A program made the translations under genes and the position numbers. A model generated the notes under the pieces. That model had not been told where the DNA came from. It saw only the letters and a list, made by a program, of their open reading frames with translations, and did not search any database. Positions 20,918-33,796 of a DNA stretch of 64,000 nt are shown in pieces (the stretch's first letter is position 1; each line of letters opens with the position of its first letter). This DNA is from Castor canadensis (Eukaryota; Chordata; Mammalia; Rodentia; Castoridae), in NCBI RefSeq assembly GCF_047511655.1, contig NC_133395.1, positions 73,379,910 to 73,443,909 on the forward strand, in the 5' to 3' direction.

Positions 20918-21449
20918 AAGGTACTGAATTTTAATTCACAGAATAGGATAAATATTCCTAAGACTATACTGATATAAATAATCAATACACTGGAGGAAAA
21001 GGGACTGCTTCTCATAACAGAACTTCAGTTCATGTAGAAGGGAAAAAAAAGCTATAATTTGGCAATTATTACAGTAACAATTGCTGCAATTAAGTTAACT
21101 TAATGGGTGAAAATCTGGGGTAAAACAGAATTTGTACCATCTCAAAGAATCTTCCTCAAGATACCTATTAAGTACAGAGAAGGAGGCAGTTTATTCTGTA
21201 AGAGAGAAGCTTGCAGGTATTACCTTAGGCAAGCAGTCAAGATTACCAGTACGAGTAACAAGAAACAGCAACATTATTACCCCTTGACCCAATGTATTAA
21301 GCGCACACATAATCATTTTGGCAACAATCTTGCCCCAAATGCACAGCTGCATTCAAGTCATGAGAAAACATTTTAGACAAACCCAACTTAAGGGAAATGG
21401 TATAAAATAATGGTCGATCCATCATAAAAGTGTCACAATCATAAAAAAT

Positions 21450-21645
21450 ACAAGCCAGTGCTGGGCACTGGTGGCTCATGCCTGTAATCCTAGCGACTCA
21501 GGAGGCAGAGATGAGGAGGATCGTGGTTTGAAGCCAGCCTGGGCAAATAGTTTAAGAGACCTTATCTTGAAAACGCTCTTCATGAAAAAGGACTAGTGGA
21601 GTGGCTCAAGGTGTAGGTCCTAAATTCAAACCACAGTACTGGAGG
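21450..21645 (+). repeat. Composite B1/ID-type SINE
   Basis: Shows the full dimer: GTGGCTCATGCCTGTAATCC body, CCTTATCTTGAAAA linker, then GGAGTGGCTCAAGG monomer and a short A tail; a good reference copy for the family. Confidence 0.85.
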
Positions 21646-21854
21646 GAAAAAAAAGCCAACTGGAGAATCGTTAAAGATGGGAAGAGACTACAGAGCACTA
21701 AGGAAATGCAATGTGGGTTCCTGGAATAGCAGAGGGTCATAGTGCAAAAAACTTCAAACTCAAATTTAAACAAGTCTATAGTAGGTAGAGGTAATGACAC
21801 TGTGCCAATGTCAACAACCTGATTCTAATAACTGTGCTATGGTCAAGTAAGACA

Positions 21855-22185
21855 ACATTGGGGAGGTGAGTGTGTGGCTTACATCTGTCATCTCAGGTAC
21901 TAAGAGGCAGAGATAGGGAAGATCTTGGTTCCAGGCCAGCCTGGGAAAGAGTTAGCTGGACCACCATCTCAGCAACAATAAAAAAGCTAGGCATGGTGGT
22001 CTATGTCTGTCATCCCAGCTATATAGGAGGCATAAGCAGGAAGATCACGGTCCAGATCTGCCTGGGCCAAAAAAAAGAAAAAAAAGTAAGATGTTATCTG
22101 AAAAATAAATAAAGCAAAAAGGGAAGGGCTGGGGGCTTGTCTAGCAAGTGCAAGGTCCTGAGTTCAAACTCTAGCACTCGAGAGA
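21855..22185 (+). repeat. Two adjoining B1-like SINE copies with an ID tail
   Basis: Successive CCAGGCCAGCCTGGG and GGCATGGTGGTCTATG bodies, then an ID-like end TAGCAAGTGCAAGGTCC. Confidence 0.65.
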
Positions 22186-22245
22186 GAGAGAAAGAAAGGG
22201 AGACAGAGAGAGAGTGAGAGACAGAGAGAGAAAGGGAGAGAGAAC
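22178..22245. repeat. (GA)n simple repeat
   Basis: Purine-rich GAGA tract of about 70 bases grown from the tail of the preceding SINE. Confidence 0.85.
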
Positions 22246-22339
22246 ACATTAAGGAAGCTGGGTGAGGAATATGTGGAACCTCTGCACTTATTTTTGCATT
22301 CTTTTTGAAGGCCTGAAATTAGTTCAAAATAAAAAAAGT

Positions 22340-22455
22340 TAGGAGGTGCATGAGTGGTGATGCATGCCTGTAATCCTGGCACTCAGGCTGAGGGAGAAGG
22401 ATTACAAGTTCAAGGTCAGCATGGGCTACATAGTGAGGTCCTGTTTCAAAAAAAT
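22340..22455 (+). repeat. B1-like SINE
   Basis: GTGATGCATGCCTGTAATCC ... CTACATAGTGAGGTCCTG, monomeric, without the ID half. Confidence 0.75.
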
Positions 22456-22717
22456 AAATATACATATATAATTCTAATATAAAAATGGGTAGACACATTG
22501 GATAAACCATAGTAGGACTGAGGCTAGAAAAAGCTAGGGTTGGACTAGGCACTAAAGCATTCAATCCTGCTATTTACAGTTTCTTACTTCTGTTACTCTG
22601 AAAGTTATGTGCTTTTAACAAATAACAGGAATGGAAAGAATTGCCACTCTTAGGTAATGATTTGTTTATCCTGTTGCAAGTGAAGTTTTATTGTTTTTAG
22701 TTTTTCTAATTTACAGA

Positions 22718-22800
22718 TTTAATGGATTTTTTTGGGGGGTTGTTGAACTCAGGGCTTCATGTTTGCTAGGCAGGCACTCTACCTCTTGCTCTACTCTGCT
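22718..22800 (-). repeat. ID-type SINE fragment
   Basis: GTTGAACTCAGGGCTTCATG ... GGCAGGCACTCTACC, intron 24. Confidence 0.75.
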
Positions 22801-23127
22801 TTTAGAGATACTATAAACAATATAAAATTTCTAAACACATTCAATTTTCTAATTTTGGAGTCAGCTTCTAATTATATCCAAAATTTGATTACATTACTGA
22901 CCTTCTGCCAAATGTCCTTCTTTAAAGTGTTTCCTTTGACTATAAAGCAATTCACGCTTATTGAAAAATATTTAGAATAACACATAGAATAAAATGGTAG
23001 TTTCCTCATTTTTTTTTTTAGTAAGGAGAGATTTTGTATCTGGATCAAATTACATCAAAACAGTTATTTCTCTAATTATAACACATCCTTGTATAAATGG
23101 CAACATCAGGAAGTTTTCATTTTGTTT

Positions 23128-23228
23128 TTTTTAAGATGGGGGTCTTGTTAAATTGTCAGAGTTCAAAATCCTCCCACCTCAGCCTCCAAAAAAGCTAGTT
23201 ACGGGCATGACCTACTATGCCTGGAAGA
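23128..23228 (-). repeat. B1-like SINE, old
   Basis: TCCTCCCACCTCAGCCTCC and the degraded GGGCATGACCTACTATGCC end. Confidence 0.65.
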
Positions 23229-23814
23229 ATTTTTTAACCTAACATCTTTAGAATGTTGGCACTAAATAAATCTTTGTGAAATAAAAGGATAAAAAGAAAA
23301 ATGTTCCTTAGTTTTGTAGTCTGAGCTACTCTGAACTTGCAAAGGCTTCTATGTAGCTTAATCAATTCCTTTTAGAAAATTAAAATGACAAAGCACTGAG
23401 AAGTTTATAAAGCCACTGTCTCAGACTCCACCTGGAATGGACACAGGTGCAGATCTCCCAGCTCCTGTGGTGTTGGCTCCTGACAACTCCTCTCCTAGGC
23501 CTTCCCTCACTTGAGCAGTTCTGCACCCTAAAGAAAGCCAGAAACCAATAACTGGCCCCTTGCCTCATGTTGGTGTGGCCAAAGGGCCATCCCAGCTCCA
23601 TAAGTCTCCTTGGAATTGGCAAAACCTTTCTTCCCAATCTTCTTCTATGTGAAATCTGAGTCTGTTCCCATGAAACCAAACATAAGAAATGATCTCATTT
23701 ATTTTATATCACAATGTTTCTGTAATACAGAGGTGCCTGTTTTAAGACCAATTTTCAAATGTTGGGTTTGGCTTTGTTTGTTTTGGCAACAGGAAGAAAG
23801 AACACATGAGCGTT

Positions 23815-23965
23815 AGAGCCTGAAAACATGGGTTCAAAGCCTTTTATAGCACAGAATCTGGAGCAGACTGTTCAACCTCTCTGAGTTTCAGTTGCCATAT
23901 CTGTGAAGCAGGATGATAAAGGGGGAATGAACAGATCCCTATGAGGATTTCATAAGATGCTATAT
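23815..23965 (+). repeat. MIR
   Basis: Contains GGGTTCAAAGCCTTTTATAG, CAACCTCTCTGAGTTTCAG and a 3' core GGATTTCATAAGATGC. Confidence 0.8.
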
Positions 23966-24404
23966 ACATGAGCTTTCCAGTCTTCTACCACCACTCCATT
24001 ACATTAAGCAGCAGCAATAGAAAGAAATTAAAACCACAGTCCCTGTCCTCAAAGAGATAACAGTATTATTAGGGTTGAGGGTATAGTCAGAAATGGAGAG
24101 ACAGGATCATACAACAGGTGACAGAAGCTGGAGGAAGGGAGTTCTAACCAGACTGGTATGCATCTGGCCAGGGAAATAACCTTTGAGTTGAATAGTGAGT
24201 GAGAAAAATTCAATGGGGGTGGGGGAAGAACAAAAGGGCATTCTAAGCAAGGTGAAGAATATTTTTAAAGGTAGGAAGCATTGAATATTAGAGTATGTCA
24301 GGAATATGAAACTGTACAGTTTAGCTGAGGCTGGTGGGGTGGTAATTTATGGCATGAAGTTGAAGGAAGGTTTTTTAAGGCATATGAAAGTGTTTGGGTA
24401 GGTT

Positions 24405-24492
24405 GGAGGCTTGGCTCAAGCAGCAGAGTGCCTGCCTTGCAAGTGCAAAGTCCTGTATTCAGATCGCAGTTCCACAAAAAAAAAAAAAGAAA
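24405..24492 (+). repeat. ID-type SINE with poly(A) tail
   Basis: GGCTTGGCTCAAGCAGCAGAG ... followed by a pure A run at 24476-24488. Confidence 0.75.
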
Positions 24493-24654
24493 GAAAAATT
24501 GTTTGGATTTCAATTTATCTAAGGGACTGAAAGCCACTAAAGTTTTATGCTGAGAAGCATCATGATTAGATTTGGATGACTCTTGGCTAAATATAAATTA
24601 TATTAATCCTAATATAATTTCTTTCCTCTAACATCCCATCAAATTAAGTTAGAA

Positions 24655-24855
24655 TGAGGTGTGGAAGTACATGTCTGTAATCCCAGCTACTGGGGAGGCA
24701 GAGGTCAGAAGGATCTCGCATGCAAGTCCAGAGTGGGAAAAGTTAGTCTCAAGAACAAAATATAAACAAAAGAGCTGGGGGCTTGGCTCAAGTGGCAGAG
24801 CACTTGCTCAGCATGGGAAGGCCCTAGGTTTAATCTAAGTACTGCAAATTAGCTA
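24655..24855 (+). repeat. Composite B1/ID-type SINE
   Basis: GTACATGTCTGTAATCCCAG body and a GGGGGCTTGGCTCAAGTGG monomer. Confidence 0.8.
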
Positions 24856-26300
24856 ATTAATTAAAAATTTTTAAAAAGAGGAAAGTTAATTCACCAAAAT
24901 CCTACACATGAGGAATGCTCCAAGTTAATATACTTAGGTACTCATTGATCTGGAGAAAATGATCTAGAATTCAAGATGATATCCTCAAGGGATATGGAGT
25001 ACATGATGAATAAAGACTCAAATATCCAACCCTCATACTTAAACTAAAGAGAGAAACAAACCAGTCTTGGATAAGCAAACAGAGCCAAACATTACACTGG
25101 GTTCTGGCAGGCCTCCTCACATTTTCCTGTCTCACATATCTTGTCTCACTACTACCATCTACTTTGGGACCATTAGAACTCATCTCAAGTGAGTCTACAA
25201 GAAGTCCAAGCTCTTGGGTCATCCATATTCCCTAGACTTCATGTGGCCTACCTCTCCCTGCCTCCTGGAATCTTCCCATGGTCTCTGGACCTCTACTTTC
25301 CCAGGAGATGCTCTTTACTGCCTTGCTGTTACTCTAAACTAGTTCCTGTCTGATGGCACAGATGCGCTACAGACCTCACACTACTGGAGCCTGGGATGGG
25401 CAGATGTCTTCCTCACTCTTCATTCTGCTCCCTTCACCCTAAAAACACTAGGCTGTGAATCCTGTGCTATCAGATGCTGTCACTCACCTTTTCTCCTTGC
25501 TGCAGGCATCTGCAGACCCCTGATTCATCCACTCCCCTTCATTTCTTGAAGACTTTAACATTCTGTCACTCATCTCTGCCACATACCTGCAACTTTGTTA
25601 TTTCCAATAATTTTATCTCCAGAATCTGAAGTATCTTGCTCTTCAAACCACCTTTGATCTTTGCATTAGAGTCCTAATGCAAACAATCCTTCAGCCCCAC
25701 TGGAACCAACAATCCATTTTTCTGACCTCCTATGCACTTTTCAACACTCCCCTATTGGCTCTTCTGTGCTCTGTTTCATGCTTAAAGCAAGATCAACTAT
25801 TAAAATCCTCCTTTGCATATACCACAAATTCTTGCTTTGCCACTATTAGCCAAGCTAAACTACAACCCTGGTTAAACTGCATTTTCCAATTATTTCATGC
25901 TCACACAGCTGACATAGCTAGAAAAATGTCATGCTAACAATACATTCATTTCAGATACATGAACATCAACTTCCAGTGGGCACGGGCAGGCCTGGTGGAT
26001 AAACCTAGCCCCTTTCTTGGACTATGATTACCTCCCCTGCTGCCTTCTTCTCCATTCTGACTCTCAGCAATGACTGTTCCCTATTTCAGTGAGGAATAAA
26101 AGCAACCAGAAGAGAACTGCCACCAGTGCCCACTTTACATCAACTCTTCTGCTTGCATCTGTATCTAAATGCTTTACCTTTTTGCCTGTCTCTGCTACTG
26201 CCTAAGACCAATGTCACCATATAGCCTCTGGATATCAATCCCCACATAGTGACTGAGAATAGCTTCACAAGTGTCCTCTTTCTTCCAGCATCAATTTCTT
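24856..26300. other. Intron 24 stretch, no gene; possible ancient LINE remnant
   Basis: Pyrimidine-rich plus strand with no coding family I recognise. Parts (about 25440-26260) read like the non-coding remains of an L2-type LINE upstream of the clear L2 end at 27600, but this is weak. Confidence 0.35.
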
Positions 26301-26301
26301 T

Positions 26302-26332
26302 GTGTGTGTGTGTGTGTCTGTGTGTGTGTGTG
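26302..26332. repeat. (TG)n microsatellite
   Basis: TG dinucleotide run with one TC interruption, directly before a minus-strand SINE. Confidence 0.9.
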
Positions 26333-26520
26333 GGTGGTACTGGGGTTTGAACTCAGGGTCTACACCTTGAGCCACTCCACCAGCCCTTTTTTGTGATGGG
26401 TTCTTTCAAGATAGGGTCTTGTGGACTATGTGCCCAGGCTGGCTTTGAACCATGATCCTCTTGATCTCTGCCCCCTGAGTAGCTAGGATTACAGATGTGA
26501 GCCACCAGTGCCCAGCTTCC
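26333..26520 (-). repeat. Composite B1/ID-type SINE
   Basis: GGTACTGGGGTTTGAACTCA through GCCACCAGTGCCCAGC, nearly complete. Confidence 0.85.
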
Positions 26521-26864
26521 AGCATCAATTTCTACCCCCTTTATTTGGCATTCTCAGCACACAGTATCTTTCCAGTATGCTATTATGTTCATTTGAAAAA
26601 ACATTCTTTTGACTCCAATTCCTCTTCTAGCATGTCTTCCTTTTTTGTTCCCTTAAAACAAACCATCCTTGAAAGTTTACAATCACTGTTTGTATTCTCC
26701 CTCACTTCCCTTGTTCCACTTCAATCATTCAGTCCCACTGCTCCACTGAAAGTGCTCTTCCACAGTGCTAAAGCCATGATCAAGTCTCAGTACTTACTTC
26801 ATTCTCAGTCCTGTCAGAGAGCATCAGACAGACTTAATCATTCATTTGGAGCAATTTTAATTTT

Positions 26865-27215
26865 TTTGGCAATACTGAGGATTGAATTCCGGGCCTTATC
26901 ACTTGAGCCATGTCCTAGGCCCTTTGTGTTTTTAGTTTGCTTTTCAAATAGGGTCTCTTGCTTATGCCTAGGTTAGCCTTGGACCTTTTCTGTCTTCCAA
27001 GTAGCTGGGATTATAGGTATGCACCACCACACCTGGTCCTGGTAATTCACTTTTGTCTCAACTTTCAGCACAGCACACTCTCCTCAGTATTATTCCTGTT
27101 CCTCTGTTTCCTTTATTTTTACTTCTTTTTTTTATTGCAGTACTGAGGTTTGAACTTAGGGCCTCATGTTTGAGAGACAGGTACTCTACCATTTGAGCCA
27201 CTCTGATAGCCCTGT
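26865..27215 (-). repeat. Composite SINE and separate ID monomer
   Basis: A composite copy at 26865-27045 (TAGCTGGGATTATAGG end) and an ID monomer at 27137-27215 (GTACTGAGGTTTGAACTTAG), separated by unrelated sequence. Confidence 0.75.
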
Positions 27216-27239
27216 TTCCTTTATATCTCACCTGATTCT

Positions 27240-28265
27240 GAGCATCAAAATGTTTATATCAGGCCTTGGATCTCTTCTCTGTCTATTACCACACCCACAG
27301 TAACCTCATTCAGTCTCATGGCTTTATATCACCTATATGCCAATGACTTCCAAATTTGTATCTTCAGCCCAGACCATTCCCCTTAACAGGCTTCTAAATA
27401 ACCAATGGTCAAGTAGACACCTTAACTTAAATGCTTAATAAGCATCCAAAATGTAACTTCCCAAACTTAGCTGACTTTTCCCACAAACCTGCTTTTCTTA
27501 GTCTCAGCAAATGGCAACTCCATTCCTTCAGAAACTCCCACCCTGTCCCTCTACCTTCAGGATACAACCAGAATCTGACTGCTCCTTGTCACATCCATTG
27601 CTTTTGTTTGGTTCTTCATCATCTCTTGCCTAAATTCTTGTAATAGCCTCCAACTGGTGTCCTTGTCTGTACCCTTTTGCCCCCTACAGTCTATTCCTAG
27701 CACAACAGCTGAATGATTCTGTGAAAACTGGCAGTCTGTCTCTCTACTTTAAACCTTCCTGTGTGACTTCCTGTCACTCTTAACAGTAGTAAGTTAAAAT
27801 CTACACAAGGACCCCTCATATGATCTGGTTCCATTACCTCTCTCCCGGCTGTTGGTTACCACTTCCTGCCCCCTGTTGATGCTGAAGTGCACCAGGCACA
27901 AACAATCCTGTTGCACCACAGTCTTTGGAAGTGCCGGGGATGTCCCTCCTTAGATGCCACATGCTCTACTCCCCCAAGTCCCATGCAAATGTCAATTTAG
28001 ACAGTCTTTCCTTATCTCTGTCTAAAATTACATCTCTATCTCTTCCCCCTTATACTACTCCTTCTTCCTTACTTAATTTTTTTCCTTTGGCATTAAGAAA
28101 ACTATATACTATTTATTTTGTTTGTGATCTCCCTCCTCCCATCATAATGTGAGCTCTTTCAAGGTCAGGGATTCTCACCTGTTTTGTTCATTGCTATACA
28201 CCAGCACTTAGAACAGTACCTGGCACATACAGTCACTCAATAACTATTGATTGTATATATGAAGA
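27240..28265 (+). repeat. LINE-2 (L2) 3' region
   Basis: Diverged L2 sequence. CCTCCAACTGGTGTCC, ATGATCTGG and especially the end GAGCTCTTTC ... CACTTAGAACAGTACCTGGC ... CACTCAATAACTATTG match the conserved L2 tail pattern. The part before 27600 is less sure. Confidence 0.7.
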
Positions 28266-28744
28266 AAAGTTACCCACCTCTTATACAACAATAAAATGTG
28301 TGGAGAGTCACAGATGAGACGGTATGGCAACAATGTAACATATTATCATAACAGTCAACAGAAAAACCCCCAAAAGCAGTCAAACACAACTAAACAAAAC
28401 ACATTTAAAAAAAGAAAAAAAAAAGAAAAAAAAGCCAGGCAAAAGACAAAGAGAACAACACACAGAACTCAGAGAAGAAAATTCCTAAATTCCTCACAAC
28501 TGATTCATGCTATGGAACCCAGGAAGAGCAAATAGTCACTTTTTTTAAAAAGCTTGAATATGAGATGATAAAAGATGTGTAGGACTACAGAAATAAATAA
28601 TGACATTAATGTATCATCATGACAAAGCAGATATTTTCATTAGAAATAACAAGAAGTAAGTAATATTGAGTGTATTGCAGGTAATAAAATTAAGGACATA
28701 AAGTCTGAGTATAATCACAATAAATAAAGATGGAAAAGACAGTG

Positions 28745-28828
28745 TTGCAAGGTGAGGCTTGAGTGGTAGAATGCCTGCCTTGCAAGAACAAAGCCATGAG
28801 TTCAAACCCTACTACTGCCAGAAAAAAG
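28745..28828 (+). repeat. ID-type SINE
   Basis: AGGCTTGAGTGGTAGAATGC ... GTTCAAACCCTACTACTGCC. Confidence 0.8.
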
Positions 28829-29349
28829 AAAAAAGAAAGATGGAAAAGACAAAGAAACAGAATAATCAAAGAGATGAACATAAGGCTAACTGGTATTCCA
28901 TAAAGTAGGGATCATAATAAATGGAACTACAGATACATTCTAAGATATTACAAAATTCATCTAAAATATAGAAAGCATTGAATATGCAGAATAAAAAAAC
29001 ATCTATGCTCCAGGAGAGCTGTGTACAGAAAGCTTCTACTAATACATAAATTTTGGACTTCCAACCATAAATCTTCTTTAGTTATTCTGACATAGAAAAT
29101 CACCTGAATGGGAAAATATCAGGCTAGACCCAGACTGTTACATGCCAAAAGAGCAATTTCTACAAAATTCTGAGGGAATGGAAATATGCATGGCCCCATA
29201 ATATTAGAAAAGGAATCCTCAACCTATCTGTAATTCTTAAGATCCAAATTCTGGAATATTTGCATATGTATAATGAGGTATTTGGGGAGATGGGATCCAA
29301 GTCTAAATAGAAAATTCATTTATGTTTTATATACACCTTTATACACAGT

Positions 29350-29440
29350 CTATAGGTATTTTTTGAGGGGGATTTGAATTCAAGGGTTCATGCTTACTAG
29401 GCAGGTGCTCACTGCTTCAGTCACTCTATCAGTGCTATAT
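29350..29440 (-). repeat. ID-type SINE, diverged
   Basis: GATTTGAATTCAAGGGTTCATGC, read as a minus-strand monomer, between unassigned AT-rich intron sequence (28829-30534). Confidence 0.65.
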
Positions 29441-29601
29441 ACTCAAAGAGCTTCAGATTTTGGAACATTTTGTATTTTACATATTTGGATTAGGGATTCT
29501 CAATCTGTATCCAGCCCAGACATAGTCTCAGAATTAAGACAGCAGGTACACATTTCAAACATGTGAGGACCTCATGGATATTATACATTTTATGCCTTCT
29601 C

Positions 29602-29625
29602 AAAAAAAAAAAAAAAAAAAAAAAA
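29602..29625. repeat. Poly(A) tract
   Basis: About 24 consecutive A residues, with no SINE or gene body recognised upstream; possibly the tail of an unrecognised short retroposed insert. Confidence 0.7.
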
Positions 29626-30534
29626 GGAGTGACAATAAACTTTAGCCAAAGGACTAAGGAAGAAAGAAACGACAACATGGAATTTGGTAAACGAGGAATC
29701 CACCAAATATTTAAGATCCTACCCTATACCATGCATTGTTTTAAGAGCTGGGAATATAGCAGTAACAAAGTTCTGCCCTTATAGAGGTTATATTTTGGAA
29801 GAGGGAGAGAGAGCAAATATACATTGTTAGGTGTTGAAAAGTGTTATGGAAAAAAATGAAGGAGGATCAATGACTGAAAGAGTGTTGGGTTGGGGAATAG
29901 AGGGAGCACTGCTCTTTTAGGAAACATGGTTAGGGAAGAGCCTCTTACAGGCTGCATTAGAACACAGAGCCAGTCACATGCCTGCCTGTGGGAAGGAGCA
30001 GTGAACGCACAGGCTCTGAGATGTAACAGCAAGGACTGGGTCACAATGGGAGAGAGAGCTAGGAGCTGAGGCTGATATGCCTGGGACAAAATAAACAATC
30101 AAGAAATGAAAGGCATTTTAGCTGGGCCTTGACACTTGTATATTACTTAAGTAGAAAATAATGGTCTTATAGATAAAGTATAAGAAAGAGGAATGTGCCA
30201 TGTCACACTGAAAAATCAGAGAGATGTATTTGCCTTACATGTTGGGGAGTAGTAAAAGTGAAGATGCTGAAGGTCTGAGTGCTGTGCTCAGCAAATTATA
30301 ATTATTTGATAGTAATTACCACTACACTGCAACATTTTAAAAAATTAAGTAGCACAGAATGGAATGTAAATTGTTACCTTGAAATAATGTGGAATTGCTT
30401 TTTTATTAAGAATAAAGGTTAAAAAAGGCTTCCTTTCACATGACTAGTTGGCATAACTAATCATTAGGAAGCTTAAAAGGCATATTTTTCAAAAGAAGCG
30501 ACAAATAGCCACAATTACATAGACTGTATATTAC

Positions 30535-30673
30535 CTGTGTTTTTCACAACAGAAACTACAAATCCTATTAGGTCCACTTCAGAACAAGGTGGCTGAAAGT
30601 CTGGGTCTAAGAGTCTGCTGAAATGAAGGGGCTCCCTTGGCTGGTAACTCTGGAATAAGATTTCATCCAATGC
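30535..30673 (-). CDS. BRCA2: BRCA2 exon 24
   Basis: 139 bp, equal to human. Acceptor TATAG before 30673, donor ACAG|GTAA after 30535. It contributes the OB2-OB3 link and early OB3: residues include [22 protein letters not shown] (human-like), ending in the frame that continues into exon 25. Lengths not divisible by 3 in exons 23-25 mean skipping this exon alone would shift the frame. Confidence 0.95.
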
Positions 30674-30759
30674 CTATAGAAAACAAAATAAACACTATAC
30701 GGAGATTTTATAAAGTAATATGCATTTATCAAAGTTGAAAAATTATAATGAAAGGTTTA

Positions 30760-30930
<171 letters not shown>

Positions 30931-31152
30931 TTAGAGAAAGATGAAGACAACAAAATAGGAAGAACTGATAATCATTAAAATTCTTGTTTAAAAATAACTC
31001 AGCTAACAATAAAGATCTACTTTGTGCTGGTAACCCATTTTGCTCCTTTGATATAGACTAATTTTATAATTTATCTGGCATTTGTAATCATACTATTAAT
31101 AACATTTTTTTCACTTAAGAAAACTGATAACATCAAAAAAATTTGCATACTA

Positions 31153-31413
<261 letters not shown>

Positions 31414-31589
31414 TTAAACAGACACAACATATTTGAGTTCATTTTAAGTGTATGGATTAATATATTCATTTTATCACATATTTTAGGGCCTTCAAACTGT
31501 TTAGTAACCCCAGGGAAAAACAAACCTCTAATTGTAAATGTACCCTAATCATAATCACCACCATCTACATTATAAATGGCCAACATGGA

Positions 31590-31745
31590 CCCTGTATTTG
31601 AGAGGTGGACCTACGTGTGTTAATGTACTAGTTCATTTAATCCTCACAATGGTCCCCTGACTTGATTACTATTATTAATTCCGTATTACAGTTGATGAAA
31701 CCGAGGCACAGAAGAATAAATAACTTGCACAGGCCATACATTCTT
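31590..31745 (+). repeat. MIR
   Basis: TTTAATCCTCACAATGGTCC ... TTGATGAAACCGAGGCACAG in intron 21. Confidence 0.8.
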
Positions 31746-33164
31746 TAACCTCTGTAGTATAATTTAATTAATGCGTTGAAACAGTAGATATAATTTAAAA
31801 TAGACTTGCTACAAGGACTTTTATCTTTGTCTTGACACTTTGCTCCCACTCATTTCAGCAAATTCCTGTCTGTATCTCTTTGGAATCTTATTCAGTATAA
31901 CAAAAATAGATGAATAATAAAATAGGAAGTGGAATCTACACATGTAACATACTAGACTGCTGCTGTCTTGCACATCTTAATATCCTAATAATTCTGGGAA
32001 GACCGACTACAAAATTTTTTGAACCTCATAAAAGTCTTTAAAAATATGTAGGTAGTGTTTAATTTACATATGAATTTTTAAAATACCCTGGAATTTTAGA
32101 GGGCCTACAACATTCAACATTGTTAGTGCAAATAAAATCTTTTAACAAGGCTATTTCAGAAATTGCTGGCTATTTTCTTCTGTAAGAATTACACTGATAA
32201 TTTAATCTAACTCAAATCTCAGATAATGATATGCACTTAGAGCCTGCAAGATAACCTACTTTTAAGTTTTTGCTTGCTGGAAGGTGGGAACGAGGCTCTA
32301 AGAGATACATTACTTGTCTAGCTACACAGTGGCTGACCTTAGAACTCTAGTTCTCATTCTGTCCCCTTATGTCCTTCTTATAGTATCAGTAAATTCTGGA
32401 AAGAGGCCAGATTGAAATTAAAATTATCTTCATGATGATTCATACAATGCACAGGCTTCAACAAATAAAGCTTAAATTTCAAGACTGGAAGCAAGAACAC
32501 TCACAGGCTCTACAATTGTACTCCCTTCTCACAGGGAGAACCTAAGTTGTAACATTGGAGAGCATGAGGGAATCCTATTCAGAACAGCACTGATCACATT
32601 ACTGATGGACTATTGTTTATTGTGTGGTACTGCTATTTAAGAAAGTCAAACTATGTGCAAGATTTGTTAAGTCATCAAGTAAATGAAATTAATAAACAAC
32701 TAGCAGTTTCCCTTTCCTCACTACCTAGCAAAACCTAGAATTTGCATTATTTTACTTTTTCCTTCCTTTCCCTCCCTGAGTAATTTTAGACATCCAAGTG
32801 TCTACATTTAATTTAGGAGGTAGCTTAATGTATGAAATGTTCTAAAAATAGTAATTATTTATTTATTATCCATATATATTTATATGGAACTTTTAGATAC
32901 ACTAATTTGATCCTAAAACAACTTATTTTTTGCTCATTTTATAGATATGTTATTCCCAATTTGCTTAACTAATAAATGGTAAAGTTATGATTCTAAAAAC
33001 CTGTTATTTCCAACAGTCTAGAACTTGTGAAAGATTCTACCCCAGTATCTTTAAGGTAGTATTCATGAAAATCCCTAAGCAGAAATTGAGAAAAAGCCAA
33101 TAAACATAGAAACGAAGACATTGCTTTGAAGGTACTTGTTTAAAAAAAAAAAAAAAAGTGGGTT
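31746..33164. other. Intron 21 stretch, nothing recognised
   Basis: AT-rich intron with no exon-like, RNA-like or clear repeat content that I can name. Confidence 0.5.
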
Positions 33165-33290
33165 TTTGTTTGTTTTTTATTTAGACAGGGTCTTGCTACA
33201 CAGACCAGGTTAGCCTAAACTCAAGATCTTCCTGCCCTAGCTTTTGGTGTGCTGGAATTACAGGCATGCACCACCATGCCCAGCTAAAAA
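33165..33290 (-). repeat. B1-like SINE
   Basis: TTAGACAGGGTCTTGCTACA ... GGAATTACAGGCATGCACCA preceded by a T/A-rich tail. Confidence 0.8.
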
Positions 33291-33542
33291 ACAAGTTTTG
33301 TCTGCATTTTAAATCACATTTATTCAACATATGAAATTCATGAACCTTCCCACCCTTTACTTGATATAGAATCAAAAGCATACCATGCTTGCTTGGAATA
33401 TCACAGAGGACACCAGAAATGTACTCATCCTCTTTGAAAGATGCAGTATTTCAACATACTGCTTCCTGGAGCAGCCAGAGTCAATACAGCCCCCACTGTA
33501 CAGACTGAGGACCAAGGCTCGTCATCTCCCTTCTACTCTCAC

Positions 33543-33661
33543 CTCAAGGTAATCTGGGTCTGATGCATTCTTCACTGCTTCATAAAGTTCTGCACCATCC
33601 TGCAGAGCACGGACTTGCTGCCTTGTTAGTGCACGTGATGGCATATATGGATTTGTTTTTT
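33543..33661 (-). CDS. BRCA2: BRCA2 exon 21
   Basis: 119 bp against 122 in human: one codon fewer near its start. Acceptor CTAG before 33661, donor GAG|GTGAG after 33543. It encodes Tower sequence: [19 protein letters not shown], then [17 protein letters not shown]. The missing codon lies where human has ENTTKPY and this gene has EKTNPY; frame is kept. Confidence 0.95.
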
Positions 33662-33796
33662 CTAGGAAAATGAAAAGCATCATTAATTAGCTAAACCTGA
33701 AACTTAACAATGAAAACTAGAGAACCAAGCAAAAGATGCCCAAAGAAAGGAGATAAAAAATAAACAACCAGTGGGAGCAAAACCAATGCCTAGCTC

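Noticed and set aside
28296-28535. Lys-rich 79-codon frame
   Set aside because: It is the translation of an A-rich, low-complexity stretch.
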